Part shown: positions 18,209 through 27,008 of the stretch, piece by piece
How the letters are laid out: each line of letters begins with the position of its first letter
Numbering within the stretch: the stretch's first letter is position 1
Assembly: GCF_000018685.1 (NCBI RefSeq)
Contig: NC_010001.1
Location: 2,000,001-2,064,000, forward strand
DNA: 64,000 nucleotides
From: Lachnoclostridium phytofermentans ISDg
GTDB taxonomy: Bacteria > Bacillota > Clostridia > Lachnospirales > Lachnospiraceae
Direction of reading: 5' to 3'
The notes under the pieces: model-generated
What the model was told of the DNA's origin: nothing
What the model saw: only the letters and a program-made list of their open reading frames with translations
Databases searched by the model: none
Program-made: the position numbers and the translations under genes

Positions 18209-18290
18209 TCGTTATTCAAAGTATAACCAGATAGAATCTATCATTGTGTTGACTATACTACACATCTTGCTAACTACTCCCTTACCAGTA
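18201..18290 (-). promoter_or_regulatory. yybP-ykoY manganese riboswitch controlling mntP
   Basis: Minus-strand leader with the family's landmarks: GGTAAGGGAGTAG at the 5' side (compare the conserved GGGGAGUAG), a GTCAACACAAT segment, an arm AGTATA/TATACT around GATAGA and TATC, and a 3' ACGAGACTTATT. P1 would pair GGTAAG (18286-18281) with CTTATT (18206-18201). Known biology: Mn2+ binding joins the two internal loops and stabilises P1. Here that would break the overlapping terminator and switch mntP on. Recognised by eye, not by a covariance search. Confidence 0.75.
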
Positions 18291-18295
18291 GATAT

Positions 18296-18324
18296 ATCAT
18301 ATCGAAGGGAATCTTAAATGTCAA
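18296..18324 (-). promoter_or_regulatory. mntP promoter
   Basis: On the minus strand, TTGACA (18324-18319), a 17-bp spacer, and TATGAT (18301-18296): near-perfect housekeeping sigma. Transcription should start at about 18289, exactly at the 5' edge of the riboswitch. Confidence 0.8.
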
Positions 18325-18382
18325 GCAACTATATATATCTTTGTGTATGGAATGGTCAAGACAGAAGATAACCAGAGAATTA

Positions 18383-18443
18383 GTGTAATGTTTAATTGTA
18401 TCATAAGGTAATATATGGTAAAATTAATAGTGGTCGAGACTGG
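18383..18443 (+). repeat. About 60-bp repeat, copy 1 (copy 2 at 22631-22696)
   Basis: Both copies contain AATTGTATC or GATTGTATC, then TATATGGTAA, ATTAATA and TCGAGAC. They lie upstream of unrelated sequences (small ORFs here, a broken phosphatase gene there), suggesting duplicated promoter DNA or remains of a small element. Confidence 0.55.
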
Positions 18444-18513
18444 GTTATTCTATGTAGTAAAAATTTGAAATTAGCAGAATGGACAGATATCCATTAGAGG
18501 AGGGGGAGATTTA

Positions 18514-18609
18514 ATAAAATTTGAAATTAAATATATTGGAGATAAATTAATTGATAAAGATGAACCATGGAATTGCAAAGTTCTGGTTTGTAAATTAACG
18601 GGATGTTAA
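18514..18609 (+). CDS. Possible 31-aa peptide with three cysteines (non-standard start)
   Basis: An open frame ending CKVLVCKLTGC at 18606 (stop 18607-18609) begins right after AGGAGGGGG (18499-18506), but no ATG, GTG or TTG is in frame; the best-spaced codon is ATA at 18514. Composition is peptide-like (KFEIKYIGDKLIDKDEPWNC). It could be a real small peptide with a rare start, a gene that lost its start codon, or chance. Low confidence. Confidence 0.25.
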   Translation: MKFEIKYIGDKLIDKDEPWNCKVLVCKLTGC

Positions 18610-18689
18610 AGTCGAGCGGTGATGGACTTCGTCTTTACAATCGCATTTACTTTACCTTGACAATAAATTATATAAAAGGAGGAAATGAA

Positions 18690-18911
18690 ATGGAGCTGGA
18701 GAACCTCCAATGTTCTGCGTTGAATTTCGAGCATGAGGTGGAACTCCTTGCTCAGGCACGTCCATATCTTTCATGGGAGTCACCATGGGGTGTTAATGAG
18801 GAACGTAGATTCAAGCTAGCTCCTATCCTAAAAGAAGCTGCAGAAAGCTATGAAAAAGGAATCGATTATATCGAAAAGGCCCTTGTGGCAAACAGCATAT
18901 CTGGTAGTTAA
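18690..18911 (+). CDS. Small protein of unknown function, 73 aa
   Basis: AAAGGAGG (18676-18682) is ideally spaced for the ATG at 18690, so the longer frame from 18603 is not used. It reads MELENLQCSALNFEHEVELL, contains YLSWESPWGVNEERRFKL and ends in a helical tail. No family recognised and no signal peptide. It follows the cysteine peptide candidate at 18514 and a duplicated upstream repeat. Confidence 0.6.
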   Translation: MELENLQCSALNFEHEVELLAQARPYLSWESPWGVNEERRFKLAPILKEAAESYEKGIDYIEKALVANSISGS

Positions 18912-18952
18912 AATGACTAGAGGGAGAGCTAAAGTATTAGGAACCTCTCAGT

Positions 18953-18993
18953 TCAAAAGAAAATAACCTGTCAAGCCATTGTGACAGGTTATT
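18953..18993 (-). terminator. Terminator of the membrane chemoreceptor gene
   Basis: A perfect 12-bp stem (AATAACCTGTCA 18962-18973 with TGACAGGTTATT 18982-18993). Read on the minus strand it is followed by TTTTCTTTT, so it serves the gene at 19044-20744. Part of it (18975-19004) recurs at 22439-22468 with 4 differences in 30. Confidence 0.75.
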
Positions 18994-19043
18994 CGCTAAA
19001 AAGGTGAATATTGGTCGTAAAGCACATGAAATTAAGTTGAAAC

Positions 19044-20744
19044 TCAAACTTGAAATTTTGAAACCATATCTTGTAGTTCGTTTGCTAGATAAGCAAGATT
19101 TTGAGCAGATTTCGTTACTTCCTCCATAGAAGCAGATTGTTCTTCGGCTGCAGCATTAATCTCTTGACTTGAAGCTGCACTTTGTTCTGATATTGCCGCA
19201 ATATTGTCAATAGCTGCAACAGTTTCATTGTTTCCTATTGAAATTGCTTTAGTCGCATCGCTAACTTGTTGTACTTGATTTGCTACGATATCAATTTCCG
19301 CTGCAATAGATTCAAAAGAATCACCAACCTTATTTACTGCCTCAACTCCATCATAGATATTGACATTTCCTTTTTGAATAACATCAACAGCTTGCTTTGT
19401 ACTATCTTGGATGTTATAAATTAAATCTGCGATTTTTTTGGTCGAATTTGATGATTGTTCAGCAAGATTTCTAATTTCTTCTGCAACAACAGCAAATCCC
19501 TTACCTTGCTCTCCAGCTCTTGCTGCCTCAATAGCAGCATTAAGTGCCAACAAATTAGTTTGATTAGCGATACTTTGAATTACATTAACTATTTGTTCTA
19601 TTTCTTGAGATTTTAGATTCAGATCTGTTACCACCTCAGAAGTTCTGGTAGCAACCTGTCGTACTAATTCAATCTTTTCTATAGCATTTCTTGACTCATT
19701 GAGTCCTTGATTTGCAGTTTCAGAAACCTTGATACCTGCTTGAGTTACGGATTCAATTTTTATTGCAGTACCTTGGATACTTGTTGATATTTTGTTTAGA
19801 TTTGAACTACTAATTTCTAATTCTTGAGATTGATTATTTAATCCCTCTGCAAGTTCACTTATAGTACGAGTAACTTGCTCAGTAGCAGCAGCGGTTTCTT
19901 CTGAAGAGGATGATAGTTCTTGACTGTAAGAAGCTACAGTTACAGAAGCTGTAGCAACCCCTTTTATAAGTGTTCTTAAGTTGTGTATCATCGTATTAAA
20001 GGATATAGCTAAATCACCAATCTCATCCTTGTTTTTAGTCTTAATGTCTTCGACTGCCAGATTACCTTGAGCAACCAAAGAAGCAATACTAGCCATAAAA
20101 ACAATCGGTTTTGAAATGTTTTTTGATATAACAACACCAGTAATGCTACTCAAAACAATTGAAAATGATAACACAATTATTACAATATTTTTAGATCTAT
20201 CGTACAAAATATCACTGTTATTATATGCATCCGATGCGTGTGAATCCATTTCGGTTGTTAAGTCAAGAATGATATTATCAATATTTTCGATAATTGTTCT
20301 GATATCTTGAGATTTCTTAAAAGCTGCATCATAATTTTGTTGCGAATTTAATTTTATTAGTTCTTGCTGCAAGGGTTTAATTTCTTCCCAATACATATAA
20401 ATTTGTTTAATCTTATTATCTGTACTTTCATTAGATATAGTTATACTAAAATTATTCATTGCTTCTTCAAATTTTCCATTGTACATATTAATTCTTTCTG
20501 TATACATTGCTTCCTCTGCTGGATCCTTTGATAAAATAAGGTTTTTTTCAGTACGATTTGATGAAAGTATATTAATTTGTGCATCTTTAATATAAGATAT
20601 ACCTTTTAATTCCTTTTCGTACATACTGTTTAACATACGATTGATGCTATCAATGTTACTAATACCTAATAAACCTAAAAAAATGATAATAGCTAATAAA
20701 ATTCCAAATCCACCTAAAATTTTCTTTTGTACTGTTAACTTCAT
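19044..20744 (-). CDS. Membrane methyl-accepting chemotaxis protein (4HB sensor)
   Basis: 566 aa. TM1 (about 10-30), an extracytoplasmic four-helix-bundle sensor (about 31-188) with EKNLILSKDPAEE, TM2 (about 189-210), HAMP (about 212-264), and a signalling domain with NLLALNAAIEAARAGEQG (about 395). It transmits an external signal to CheA. AGGAGGAG precedes the ATG. Single gene with its own terminator. The ligand is not inferable. Confidence 0.92.
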   Translation of the reverse strand: MKLTVQKKILGGFGILLAIIIFLGLLGISNIDSINRMLNSMYEKELKGISYIKDAQINILSSNRTEKNLILSKDPAEEAMYTERINMYNGKFEEAMNNFSITISNESTDNKIKQIYMYWEEIKPLQQELIKLNSQQNYDAAFKKSQDIRTIIENIDNIILDLTTEMDSHASDAYNNSDILYDRSKNIVIIVLSFSIVLSSITGVVISKNISKPIVFMASIASLVAQGNLAVEDIKTKNKDEIGDLAISFNTMIHNLRTLIKGVATASVTVASYSQELSSSSEETAAATEQVTRTISELAEGLNNQSQELEISSSNLNKISTSIQGTAIKIESVTQAGIKVSETANQGLNESRNAIEKIELVRQVATRTSEVVTDLNLKSQEIEQIVNVIQSIANQTNLLALNAAIEAARAGEQGKGFAVVAEEIRNLAEQSSNSTKKIADLIYNIQDSTKQAVDVIQKGNVNIYDGVEAVNKVGDSFESIAAEIDIVANQVQQVSDATKAISIGNNETVAAIDNIAAISEQSAASSQEINAAAEEQSASMEEVTKSAQNLAYLANELQDMVSKFQV

Positions 20745-21388
20745 AAGTCTCCTCCTCTGTATATGTAATATTTATCAATTGTAGCATACCTATGTATATT
20801 ATAAATTTTATAAGTTAAGCGTCCTAAAATATAATAGCCATATTATAATCAAGATTTAAGCATAAAAATAGACTATAGATACAAATATTTCTATAGCTAT
20901 AGCACCTAAAAAAATGAACTTAGTAAAATTTCAGTGATTTTACATTAATATACCATACATAATGTTTCATATTTAAATATGCTAATAAGATTTGAGCAAT
21001 ATTTGGATTAATTAACTCATAATTGGAATAATAAAGAATATATGCTATAATTATCTAAATTATAATATAAATGTTAAATATATTCAATAAATAAATTAAT
21101 ATTTTTTATTATAATTTAATGTAAAAATATCTTTTAAATCTGACTGATAATGTAATGTTTCCGGTGGGATATGGGTTAAAGTATTAGATGCTGTACATTA
21201 ATAATTTCAATAAGACTGTTCCAGCTCATAGATATTTCATAATATTTGGTTGTAGAAGCAGTTACTTTTATTTAGCGGTAAAATAATAAAAGCATACTTC
21301 TAAAAATGAAATCATAGATTGTAATTGTATAATAATGTAAATCAACTTGATTGTAATCGTAATAATATTATAATGAGGAGACCATATT
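20745..21388. other. Long AT-rich intergenic region
   Basis: About 640 bp between divergent genes. It holds the chemoreceptor promoter (minus side) and the GH12 promoter (plus side). Near 21318-21372 GATTGTAATTGTATAATAAT and GATTGTAATCGTAATAAT form a direct repeat about 34 bp apart, a possible regulator site for the GH12 gene. No gene seen. Confidence 0.45.
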
Positions 21389-22114
21389 ATGAAAACCAAA
21401 TTTAAGATATTAGTATCCTTAGTGTTCAGCTTCATTCTTATTTCAAATTTTACACTTACAGCATATGCTGCAACTTGGTCATCAGCTGACCAATGGGCTA
21501 CATGGAGTAATGGAGGTTATACGATTTATAATAATGTATGGGGCAGCGGTGCAGGATACCAATCAATCTGGGCTAATAGCTACAGCAATTGGGGTGTATG
21601 GGCGCAGCATCCTAATACAGGAGGTATAAAATCTTATCCAAATGTAACTAAGTCGATTGGCAAAACATTATCTTCGATAAAAACCTTACAAAGTAGTTTT
21701 AATGTTACCAGGCCAAGTAGCGGGGCTTATGAAAGTGCTTATGATATTTGGTCGAATGGCTCGTCTTATGAAATTATGTTATGGATGAATTCATATGGAA
21801 GTGTTGCTCCGATATCTTATAATTGGGATGCTTCCGGTAAGCCTGTACCAGTCTATACGAATCTTAGTCTAGGCGGTCATTCATGGAATGTGTATCAGGG
21901 TAGCAATGGATCGAATCCGGTATATTCATTCGTAAGAACAAGTAGTACGAATTCCGGTACGGTCGATATATTAGCTATACTTAATTGGATTAATGGTAAA
22001 GGCTGGTTTAGTGGAACTCAAACAGTTAATTTAGTTCAATTTGGGTTTGAGATTACTTCATCAAGTGCCGGATCAGACTTTATCTGCAATAGTTATTCTG
22101 TAACCAGTAATTAA
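21389..22114 (+). CDS. Secreted glycoside hydrolase family 12 (endoglucanase/xyloglucanase type)
   Basis: 241 aa. Signal peptide of about 28 residues (hydrophobic core VSLVFSFILISNF, cleavage near AYA-A). The mature part is a GH12 beta-jelly-roll: WGSGAGYQSIWA, IKSYPNV, SAYDIWSNGSSYEIMLW with the nucleophile Glu at residue 128, and FGFEIT with the acid/base Glu at 221. No carbohydrate-binding module is attached. Expected to cut beta-1,4-glucan or xyloglucan outside the cell, fitting a plant-degrading lifestyle. GAGGAG precedes the ATG; monocistronic. Confidence 0.85.
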   Translation: MKTKFKILVSLVFSFILISNFTLTAYAATWSSADQWATWSNGGYTIYNNVWGSGAGYQSIWANSYSNWGVWAQHPNTGGIKSYPNVTKSIGKTLSSIKTLQSSFNVTRPSSGAYESAYDIWSNGSSYEIMLWMNSYGSVAPISYNWDASGKPVPVYTNLSLGGHSWNVYQGSNGSNPVYSFVRTSSTNSGTVDILAILNWINGKGWFSGTQTVNLVQFGFEITSSSAGSDFICNSYSVTSN

Positions 22115-22298
22115 AATAAACAAATCCTATTCAATGATTGAGCGGTTATCATTATTATATATTCATTCATAAGTAATAACGACTACAACAGTATGTCTAT
22201 CTTCGTAGTAAATATATTTTGGGTGCGTGCCAAAACAAATCATACTGATTGTGAAATGACATTTAAAATCACATATATACAGAATATAAACAACATTT

Positions 22299-22337
22299 AA
22301 AACAGGAAGAAGGATTTTCATCGCTCTTCCTGTTTTT
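22299..22337. terminator. Terminator downstream of the GH12 gene
   Basis: AAAACAGGAAGA (22299-22310) pairs with TCTTCCTGTTTT (22325-22336), T-tract following; symmetrical, so it could work in both directions. Confidence 0.8.
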
Positions 22338-22438
22338 ATCATGTAACGCATAACACTCTAGGATCATAAATATAAAGACGTAAAGGTAATCGGAACTACG
22401 GAAGGAGTATAGAAAATACAATAGTAAACTTATGCCCC

Positions 22439-22696
22439 GCCATCGTGACAGGTCATTCATTAAAAAGGGGAGGATAAGTATCCGAGGTTTTGCAGTTTTT
22501 TATCATGTGTTATATGGTTTTACGGGAGAAATACGGATTTCAAACTCATCATATTTTATCTTGTGATATCTAAATTGCGTATAAAGTTGCGTATAGAATG
22601 ATAATATCATGTAGAGGATAGGTGAAATTAATATCATGTTCGATTGTATCAGTAGGGATTATATGGTAATATTAATATAGGAGTAATCGAGACAGG
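22439..22696. repeat. Repeats shared with the 18.4-19.0 kb region
   Basis: 22439-22468 resembles 18975-19004 (26 of 30 identical by eye, around GTGACAGG). 22631-22696 resembles 18383-18443. The order of the two motifs is inverted between the loci. The remaining intergenic sequence 22115-22850 shows no gene. Confidence 0.55.
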
Positions 22697-22850
22697 GTGT
22701 GCTAGCCTCAGATAAATATTAAAACTATTGTGCAATTAAATTATTGAAAAAATTATGGAATATAAATTATAGTATTACGGTTTTTAAATTCTATTGTTAT
22801 GGTTTGTCTTGGTGCATTTAATTCTAATAATAATTAACAATGAAGAAGGA

Positions 22851-23380
22851 ATGAAGAGTATGATATTTATAAAGCAGCCTTATTTACAAAATCCGAAAGT
22901 AGATAGCATGACAATTATGTGGGAAACGGATAATGTATCTACTTCAAAAGTATATGTTTGGGAGGCATATGCCCCTAACATACCGGCAAATGTATATTTT
23001 TCTCTAAAGCAATATGGAAAGTTGTTTATTTTCACTATCCCCCATATGCCTCTGCCATATTCGAGACTGTTGCTATGCGAAGACTATGTCCCTTACTTGA
23101 AAAATATAAAGTTGATGTGGTATTTTCTTCACACACAATTCATTATGAAAGAAGCCATCCGCTTATCAATGGTGAAATTAATTCAGCAGGAGTAAGATAT
23201 ATTGTAGTTGGCGGAAGTGGTGCATATGCAGATTGGATCCGTCATAAAACTAATTCAGTTACTGCTAAAATTATGGCGAAGCCTCATTTTGTACAGGTAA
23301 ATGTATCCCCTTATTCGTTGGAAATTCAAGCCATAGATTCAAATGGAATGTTATTTGATTCATGTGTAATTGATAGGTGA
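22851..23380 (+). pseudogene. Broken purple-acid-phosphatase-like metallophosphoesterase
   Basis: The first 40 codons (MIFIKQPYLQNPKVDSMTIM) match the N-terminal domain of purple acid phosphatase-like proteins. The 3' part, in the next frame, reads WKVVYFHYPPYAS, then LLEKYKVDVVFSSHTIHYERSHP and a C-terminal tail. That is the end of the metallophosphoesterase domain, with the HxH changed to HTIH. The middle, including most metal ligands, is deleted and the frames do not match, so the gene is dead. Confidence 0.75.
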
Positions 23381-23527
23381 TGGACATATTAAACACAATA
23401 AAAATTTAACAATCTAATACATAGCAATATCGGATGGGATCGTTCGTGGCCCTAAGGAATGAGGATTTTATTAAGAATTCTCATGGCAGGAAAGGGCAGA
23501 TTTCCCTAGAAAGGATGACAAAAACTC

Positions 23528-24505
23528 ATGAATGCGATTACAAAAAACAGACAGACAAATGATATAATTTATCAGATGGCAGAGAAAGCTTTTGGAGAGG
23601 ATAAGATAGATTATGAGAAAGAGATCGTAGAATTAGATGGTGGTTATTGTAATGTTGTTTATCTTGTTCCTTTATTAGAAGAGGATGCTATACTTAAGAT
23701 TGCTCCATCAGACGAAATACAGATGATGTCTTATGAAGAAAGAATACTAGAAACTGAAGTTGCAGTGATGGACCTAATTGAAAGGTATACAAAAGTTCCT
23801 AGTCCCAAAGTACTCTTTTTTGATGATAGTAAGACAATCTGTAATTCCTCCTACTTCTTTATGACAAAATCAGAAGGCATATCCTACGATCATTTAAAGC
23901 AAGAGCTTTCTAAAGAGCAAAATGAAGCAATTATAAAAGAACTTGGAAGTTATAACAAACAGATAAATCAAATCAAAGGAAACTATTTTGGACTTATTGG
24001 AAAATCTTCATCTCGCTTTGAAACATGCAGAGAGTTTATATTATCGTTATTTCAGATGCTCATTAAGGATGGTAAAAGAAAAGGCAGCAATTTAGTACAT
24101 ATCACTTATGAAGAATTATGGGAACTAATAACATCTTATGCAGAAGTTTTTGATGAAGTAATGACACCTAGGTTAGTTCATTGGGATTTATGGGATGGTA
24201 ATATATTTGTTCAGAACGGGTCTATCTCAGGAATAATTGACTATGAGAGAGGATTTTATGGTGATTTCTTAATGGAAAATGAATTCTCAAGTTTTAGTGA
24301 ACCATCCAAGGGCTTTCTAGAAGCATATGGAAAAGAAGAATTCACACCGAAGGAAATGATACGCTGTACGATTTATCGTCTATATCGTTGTATAGTAATG
24401 ATTGTAGAGTGTGATTATCGTAAGTATGACAATGATAAGCAGTATAATTGGATGATAGATACTTTAAAAGTTGAGCTTGAAAAATTAAAAAAATTATCAC
24501 AATAA
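23528..24505 (+). CDS. Aminoglycoside phosphotransferase (APH)-family kinase
   Basis: 325 aa. The catalytic loop reads LVHWDLWDGNIFV (Brenner motif HxDxxxxN, about 220), followed by the metal-binding IIDYERGFYGD. The N-terminal lobe has a Gly-rich start (ELDGGYCNVVYLV) and a lysine in AILKIAPS. Members phosphorylate antibiotics or small hydroxyl metabolites; sequence alone does not tell which. Monocistronic with its own terminator. Confidence 0.85.
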   Translation: MNAITKNRQTNDIIYQMAEKAFGEDKIDYEKEIVELDGGYCNVVYLVPLLEEDAILKIAPSDEIQMMSYEERILETEVAVMDLIERYTKVPSPKVLFFDDSKTICNSSYFFMTKSEGISYDHLKQELSKEQNEAIIKELGSYNKQINQIKGNYFGLIGKSSSRFETCREFILSLFQMLIKDGKRKGSNLVHITYEELWELITSYAEVFDEVMTPRLVHWDLWDGNIFVQNGSISGIIDYERGFYGDFLMENEFSSFSEPSKGFLEAYGKEEFTPKEMIRCTIYRLYRCIVMIVECDYRKYDNDKQYNWMIDTLKVELEKLKKLSQ

Positions 24506-24511
24506 AATAAA

Positions 24512-24562
24512 GCGATAACAACTTAATTCTTACTATGAAATAAGTTGTTATCGCACTTTTTA
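24512..24562 (+). terminator. Terminator of the APH gene
   Basis: GCGATAACAACTTA (24512-24525) pairs exactly with TAAGTTGTTATCGC (24541-24554), followed by a T-tract. Confidence 0.88.
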
Positions 24563-24565
24563 TTT

Positions 24566-24603
24566 ATGATAAGAAAAAGATTGTGATGCGTACTTTTCCT
24601 TGT
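24566..24603 (+). repeat. Copy of the short palindromic intergenic repeat
   Basis: ATGATAAGAAAAAG ... GATGCGTAC TTTTCCTTGT, same architecture as 9742-9776 and 28998-29032; directly after the APH terminator. Confidence 0.65.
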
Positions 24604-24681
24604 TTAATGCACATATATCAGTAGGAACTATACACTCTAGTTTTTAAGCTGAGATAGATAAAGCCTACTTATAGCAAGAGT

Positions 24682-25863
24682 TTAAGGATTATGCAAGTTA
24701 TCGTTTTCATCACAGACTTCTCGTGCATTTAAATGAAACTCTTTTTCATAACGAATATCAGGTGGCTGAGGGTAAGTATAAAGGTCACCCTTATAGTTTC
24801 GCATTACAACCTCATTATCATCAATTGATATGATATACTCTGGATTGACAGGTATTTTGCCACCGCCGCCCGGAGCATCAATCACAAACTTTGGAATTGC
24901 ATAACCGGAGATATATCCTTGCAAATGATGAATCATCTCAATACCAGTTTCTACTCTGGTTCTAAAGTGGCCTAAGCCTTGACTTAAATCACATTGATAT
25001 AAGTAATAAGGTCGAATACGGTTTTTTACTAGCTTTAATAACAAATCTTTCATAATGTCTGTTGAATCGTTAATACCACGAAGCAGAACACTCTGATTTC
25101 CAAGAGGTATGCCTGCATCCACTAACCTAGCACAAGCGTCCATGGAATCCTTGGTAATCTCTTTTGGATGATTAAAATGTGTATTAATCCAAATCGGTTC
25201 ATAATTACGAAGCATGTTTGTTAATTCCAGGGTAATTCTCATTGGTAGAACAACAGGAACTCTGGTTCCAATTCGTATAATCTCTACATGTTCAATGGAA
25301 CGAAGCTTTTTAAGAATATGTTCCAGTTTCTCATCGCTCATCGTAAGTGGATCACCACCAGAAATGAGTACATCTCGAATCTCTTCTTTGCTTCTAATAT
25401 ATTCTACTGCTGTATCAATTTCTTTATCAGAGATTACCATGTCTTCTTCACCAACCAAACGTCGTCTGGTACAGTGCCTACAATACATAGAACATTGGTG
25501 AGTTACCAGAAAAAGTACACGATCAGGATAACGATGTACAATACCTGGAACTGGGCTTTCTCCTTCTTCATTCAATGGGTCTGCCATCTCACAAGGAAGG
25601 ATACGGTTTTCTAGGTTACTAGGAACCGCTTGCATACGAATCGGACAATTTCTATCCGTAGGATCCATTAAGGAAGCATAATATGGGGTAATCGCCATAC
25701 GAAATTTACCCAAGCATTGAGTTATTTCTTGTTTCTCTTGTTCTGTTAAATCAATTGATTCTGTGAGTTCAGCAACCGTTGTAATACGGTTACGAAACTG
25801 CCACCGCCAGTCATACCAATCAGAATCCGGAATTAATTTACCATGAAAGATATGTTCGCTCAT
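24682..25863 (-). CDS. kamA: Lysine 2,3-aminomutase-family radical SAM enzyme
   Basis: 393 aa. The radical-SAM cluster motif is CSMYCRHC (near residue 128), preceded by VHRYPDRVLFLVTHQ and followed by TRRRLVG, all KamA hallmarks; a later DVLISGGDPLTMSD and the C-terminal VIDAPGGGGKIPVNPEY also fit. The known reaction is PLP- and SAM-dependent interconversion of L-lysine and L-beta-lysine. No lysine-fermentation genes are nearby; instead an ATP-grasp ligase sits 16 bp upstream in the same operon. Some family members act on glutamate, so the substrate is probable rather than proven. Confidence 0.88.
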   Translation of the reverse strand: MSEHIFHGKLIPDSDWYDWRWQFRNRITTVAELTESIDLTEQEKQEITQCLGKFRMAITPYYASLMDPTDRNCPIRMQAVPSNLENRILPCEMADPLNEEGESPVPGIVHRYPDRVLFLVTHQCSMYCRHCTRRRLVGEEDMVISDKEIDTAVEYIRSKEEIRDVLISGGDPLTMSDEKLEHILKKLRSIEHVEIIRIGTRVPVVLPMRITLELTNMLRNYEPIWINTHFNHPKEITKDSMDACARLVDAGIPLGNQSVLLRGINDSTDIMKDLLLKLVKNRIRPYYLYQCDLSQGLGHFRTRVETGIEMIHHLQGYISGYAIPKFVIDAPGGGGKIPVNPEYIISIDDNEVVMRNYKGDLYTYPQPPDIRYEKEFHLNAREVCDENDNLHNP

Positions 25864-25879
25864 TTCTCACGCCTCCTAA

Positions 25880-26923
25880 TTAGATTTGAAATGGAAGACC
25901 ATTCCGATGGAGTGCGTTTCTTAGAATACTGCGAACTAATGTAACATAGTCCATTCCACAAAACTCAGCCAGCATTGGAAAGTCGCTATAACCAGGAGCC
26001 AAACCAGGGAGAGGATTTATTTCGATAAAATAAGGTTTTCCCTCTGAATTTAGCCTAAAATCGATTCTGGAAAAATCGTGGCAACTTAGGACTTTAAATA
26101 TCTTTTTAGCCATGAAAACCATTTCCTCTTCGATATCAGGATCAAGTTTCGATGGGCATTCATAGCGAATTAATTTTTTATAATCTTGCTTAACATTAAA
26201 GCTGTAAATATTAAATTTATTTTTCTTGAGATAGATAATTTCCATAGGGGAGAATACATGAACATCATCGCCATTTCCAAGTACGCCAACAGTAAATTCT
26301 CTACCATCGATGTATTCTTCCACTAACATATCCTGGCCATAAGCCTTGATATTATCTGTTACGAGTGTTTTCAACTCTTCCTTATTCGTAGCAATACAAA
26401 TATCGGAGATACCTTTACTGGAACCTTCTGCATTTGGCTTTACGATGCATGGAAAAGAAAAGTTAGTATTAAGGCGATTATCGTCTTTGGTAAACACTCG
26501 GTATTTCGGTGTTCTGATGCGATAGGTGGATAAAACTCGTTTACAAAGTGCCTTATCTAGTGCAAGGCATAGGGTTGTTTCGTCCGAACCGGTAAATGGA
26601 ATGTTAAACATATTAAGGACTGCAGGAACCTCAGCTTCTCGGCCTCTTCCTTTTAACCCTTCTGCTATGTTAAACACAATATCGACCGGCGTTTCTTTCA
26701 GCCGTTTGGGCAAATCAGTATCTGCCTCCATTAATTCTATGTGGCAATTGTCACATTCTAAAGCGTTTTTGATGGCTAGAACCGTATCGATGCTGTCATA
26801 TTCAGCTTCTGCATCAATGACTTCGGTACGAATCCCTTTCTTTAAATTATAAGTTATTCCAACCCGTAGTTTGGAATAAGGGTCAGCTTCATCTCCCAAG
26901 CTGCCATTTGCATCATTTTCCAT
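25880..26923 (-). CDS. D-Ala-D-Ala ligase-like ATP-grasp ligase
   Basis: 347 aa. ATP-grasp motifs: the N-domain with VDIVFNIAEGLKGRGREAEV, the central ALDKALCKRVL, PCIVKPNAEGSSKGI (phosphate loop), LVEEYIDGREFTVGVLG, and the Mg site IDFRLNSEGKPYFIEINPLPGL. It makes an amide bond between a carboxylate and an amine using ATP. It heads the operon with kamA, so beta-lysine (or another beta-amino acid) is a reasonable substrate; canonical cell-wall ligation is less likely in this context. Length and motifs are complete. Confidence 0.85.
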   Translation of the reverse strand: MENDANGSLGDEADPYSKLRVGITYNLKKGIRTEVIDAEAEYDSIDTVLAIKNALECDNCHIELMEADTDLPKRLKETPVDIVFNIAEGLKGRGREAEVPAVLNMFNIPFTGSDETTLCLALDKALCKRVLSTYRIRTPKYRVFTKDDNRLNTNFSFPCIVKPNAEGSSKGISDICIATNKEELKTLVTDNIKAYGQDMLVEEYIDGREFTVGVLGNGDDVHVFSPMEIIYLKKNKFNIYSFNVKQDYKKLIRYECPSKLDPDIEEEMVFMAKKIFKVLSCHDFSRIDFRLNSEGKPYFIEINPLPGLAPGYSDFPMLAEFCGMDYVTLVRSILRNALHRNGLPFQI

Positions 26924-27008
26924 AAACTTTCACCGTTCCTTTGATGATTTTTTATCGTTGCTTGAATGTCTGACATTTATATTTATGGAGTCTCAATAAC
27001 AGGTAGTT

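Noticed and set aside
23381..23527. T-box or other riboswitch before the APH gene
   Set aside because: No T-box sequence, specifier stem or terminator pair was found; only a small hairpin around ATGAGGATTTT.
24512..24603. Possible CRISPR-like or larger inverted repeat
   Set aside because: It is a terminator hairpin followed by one copy of the short palindromic element; no spacer-repeat series exists.
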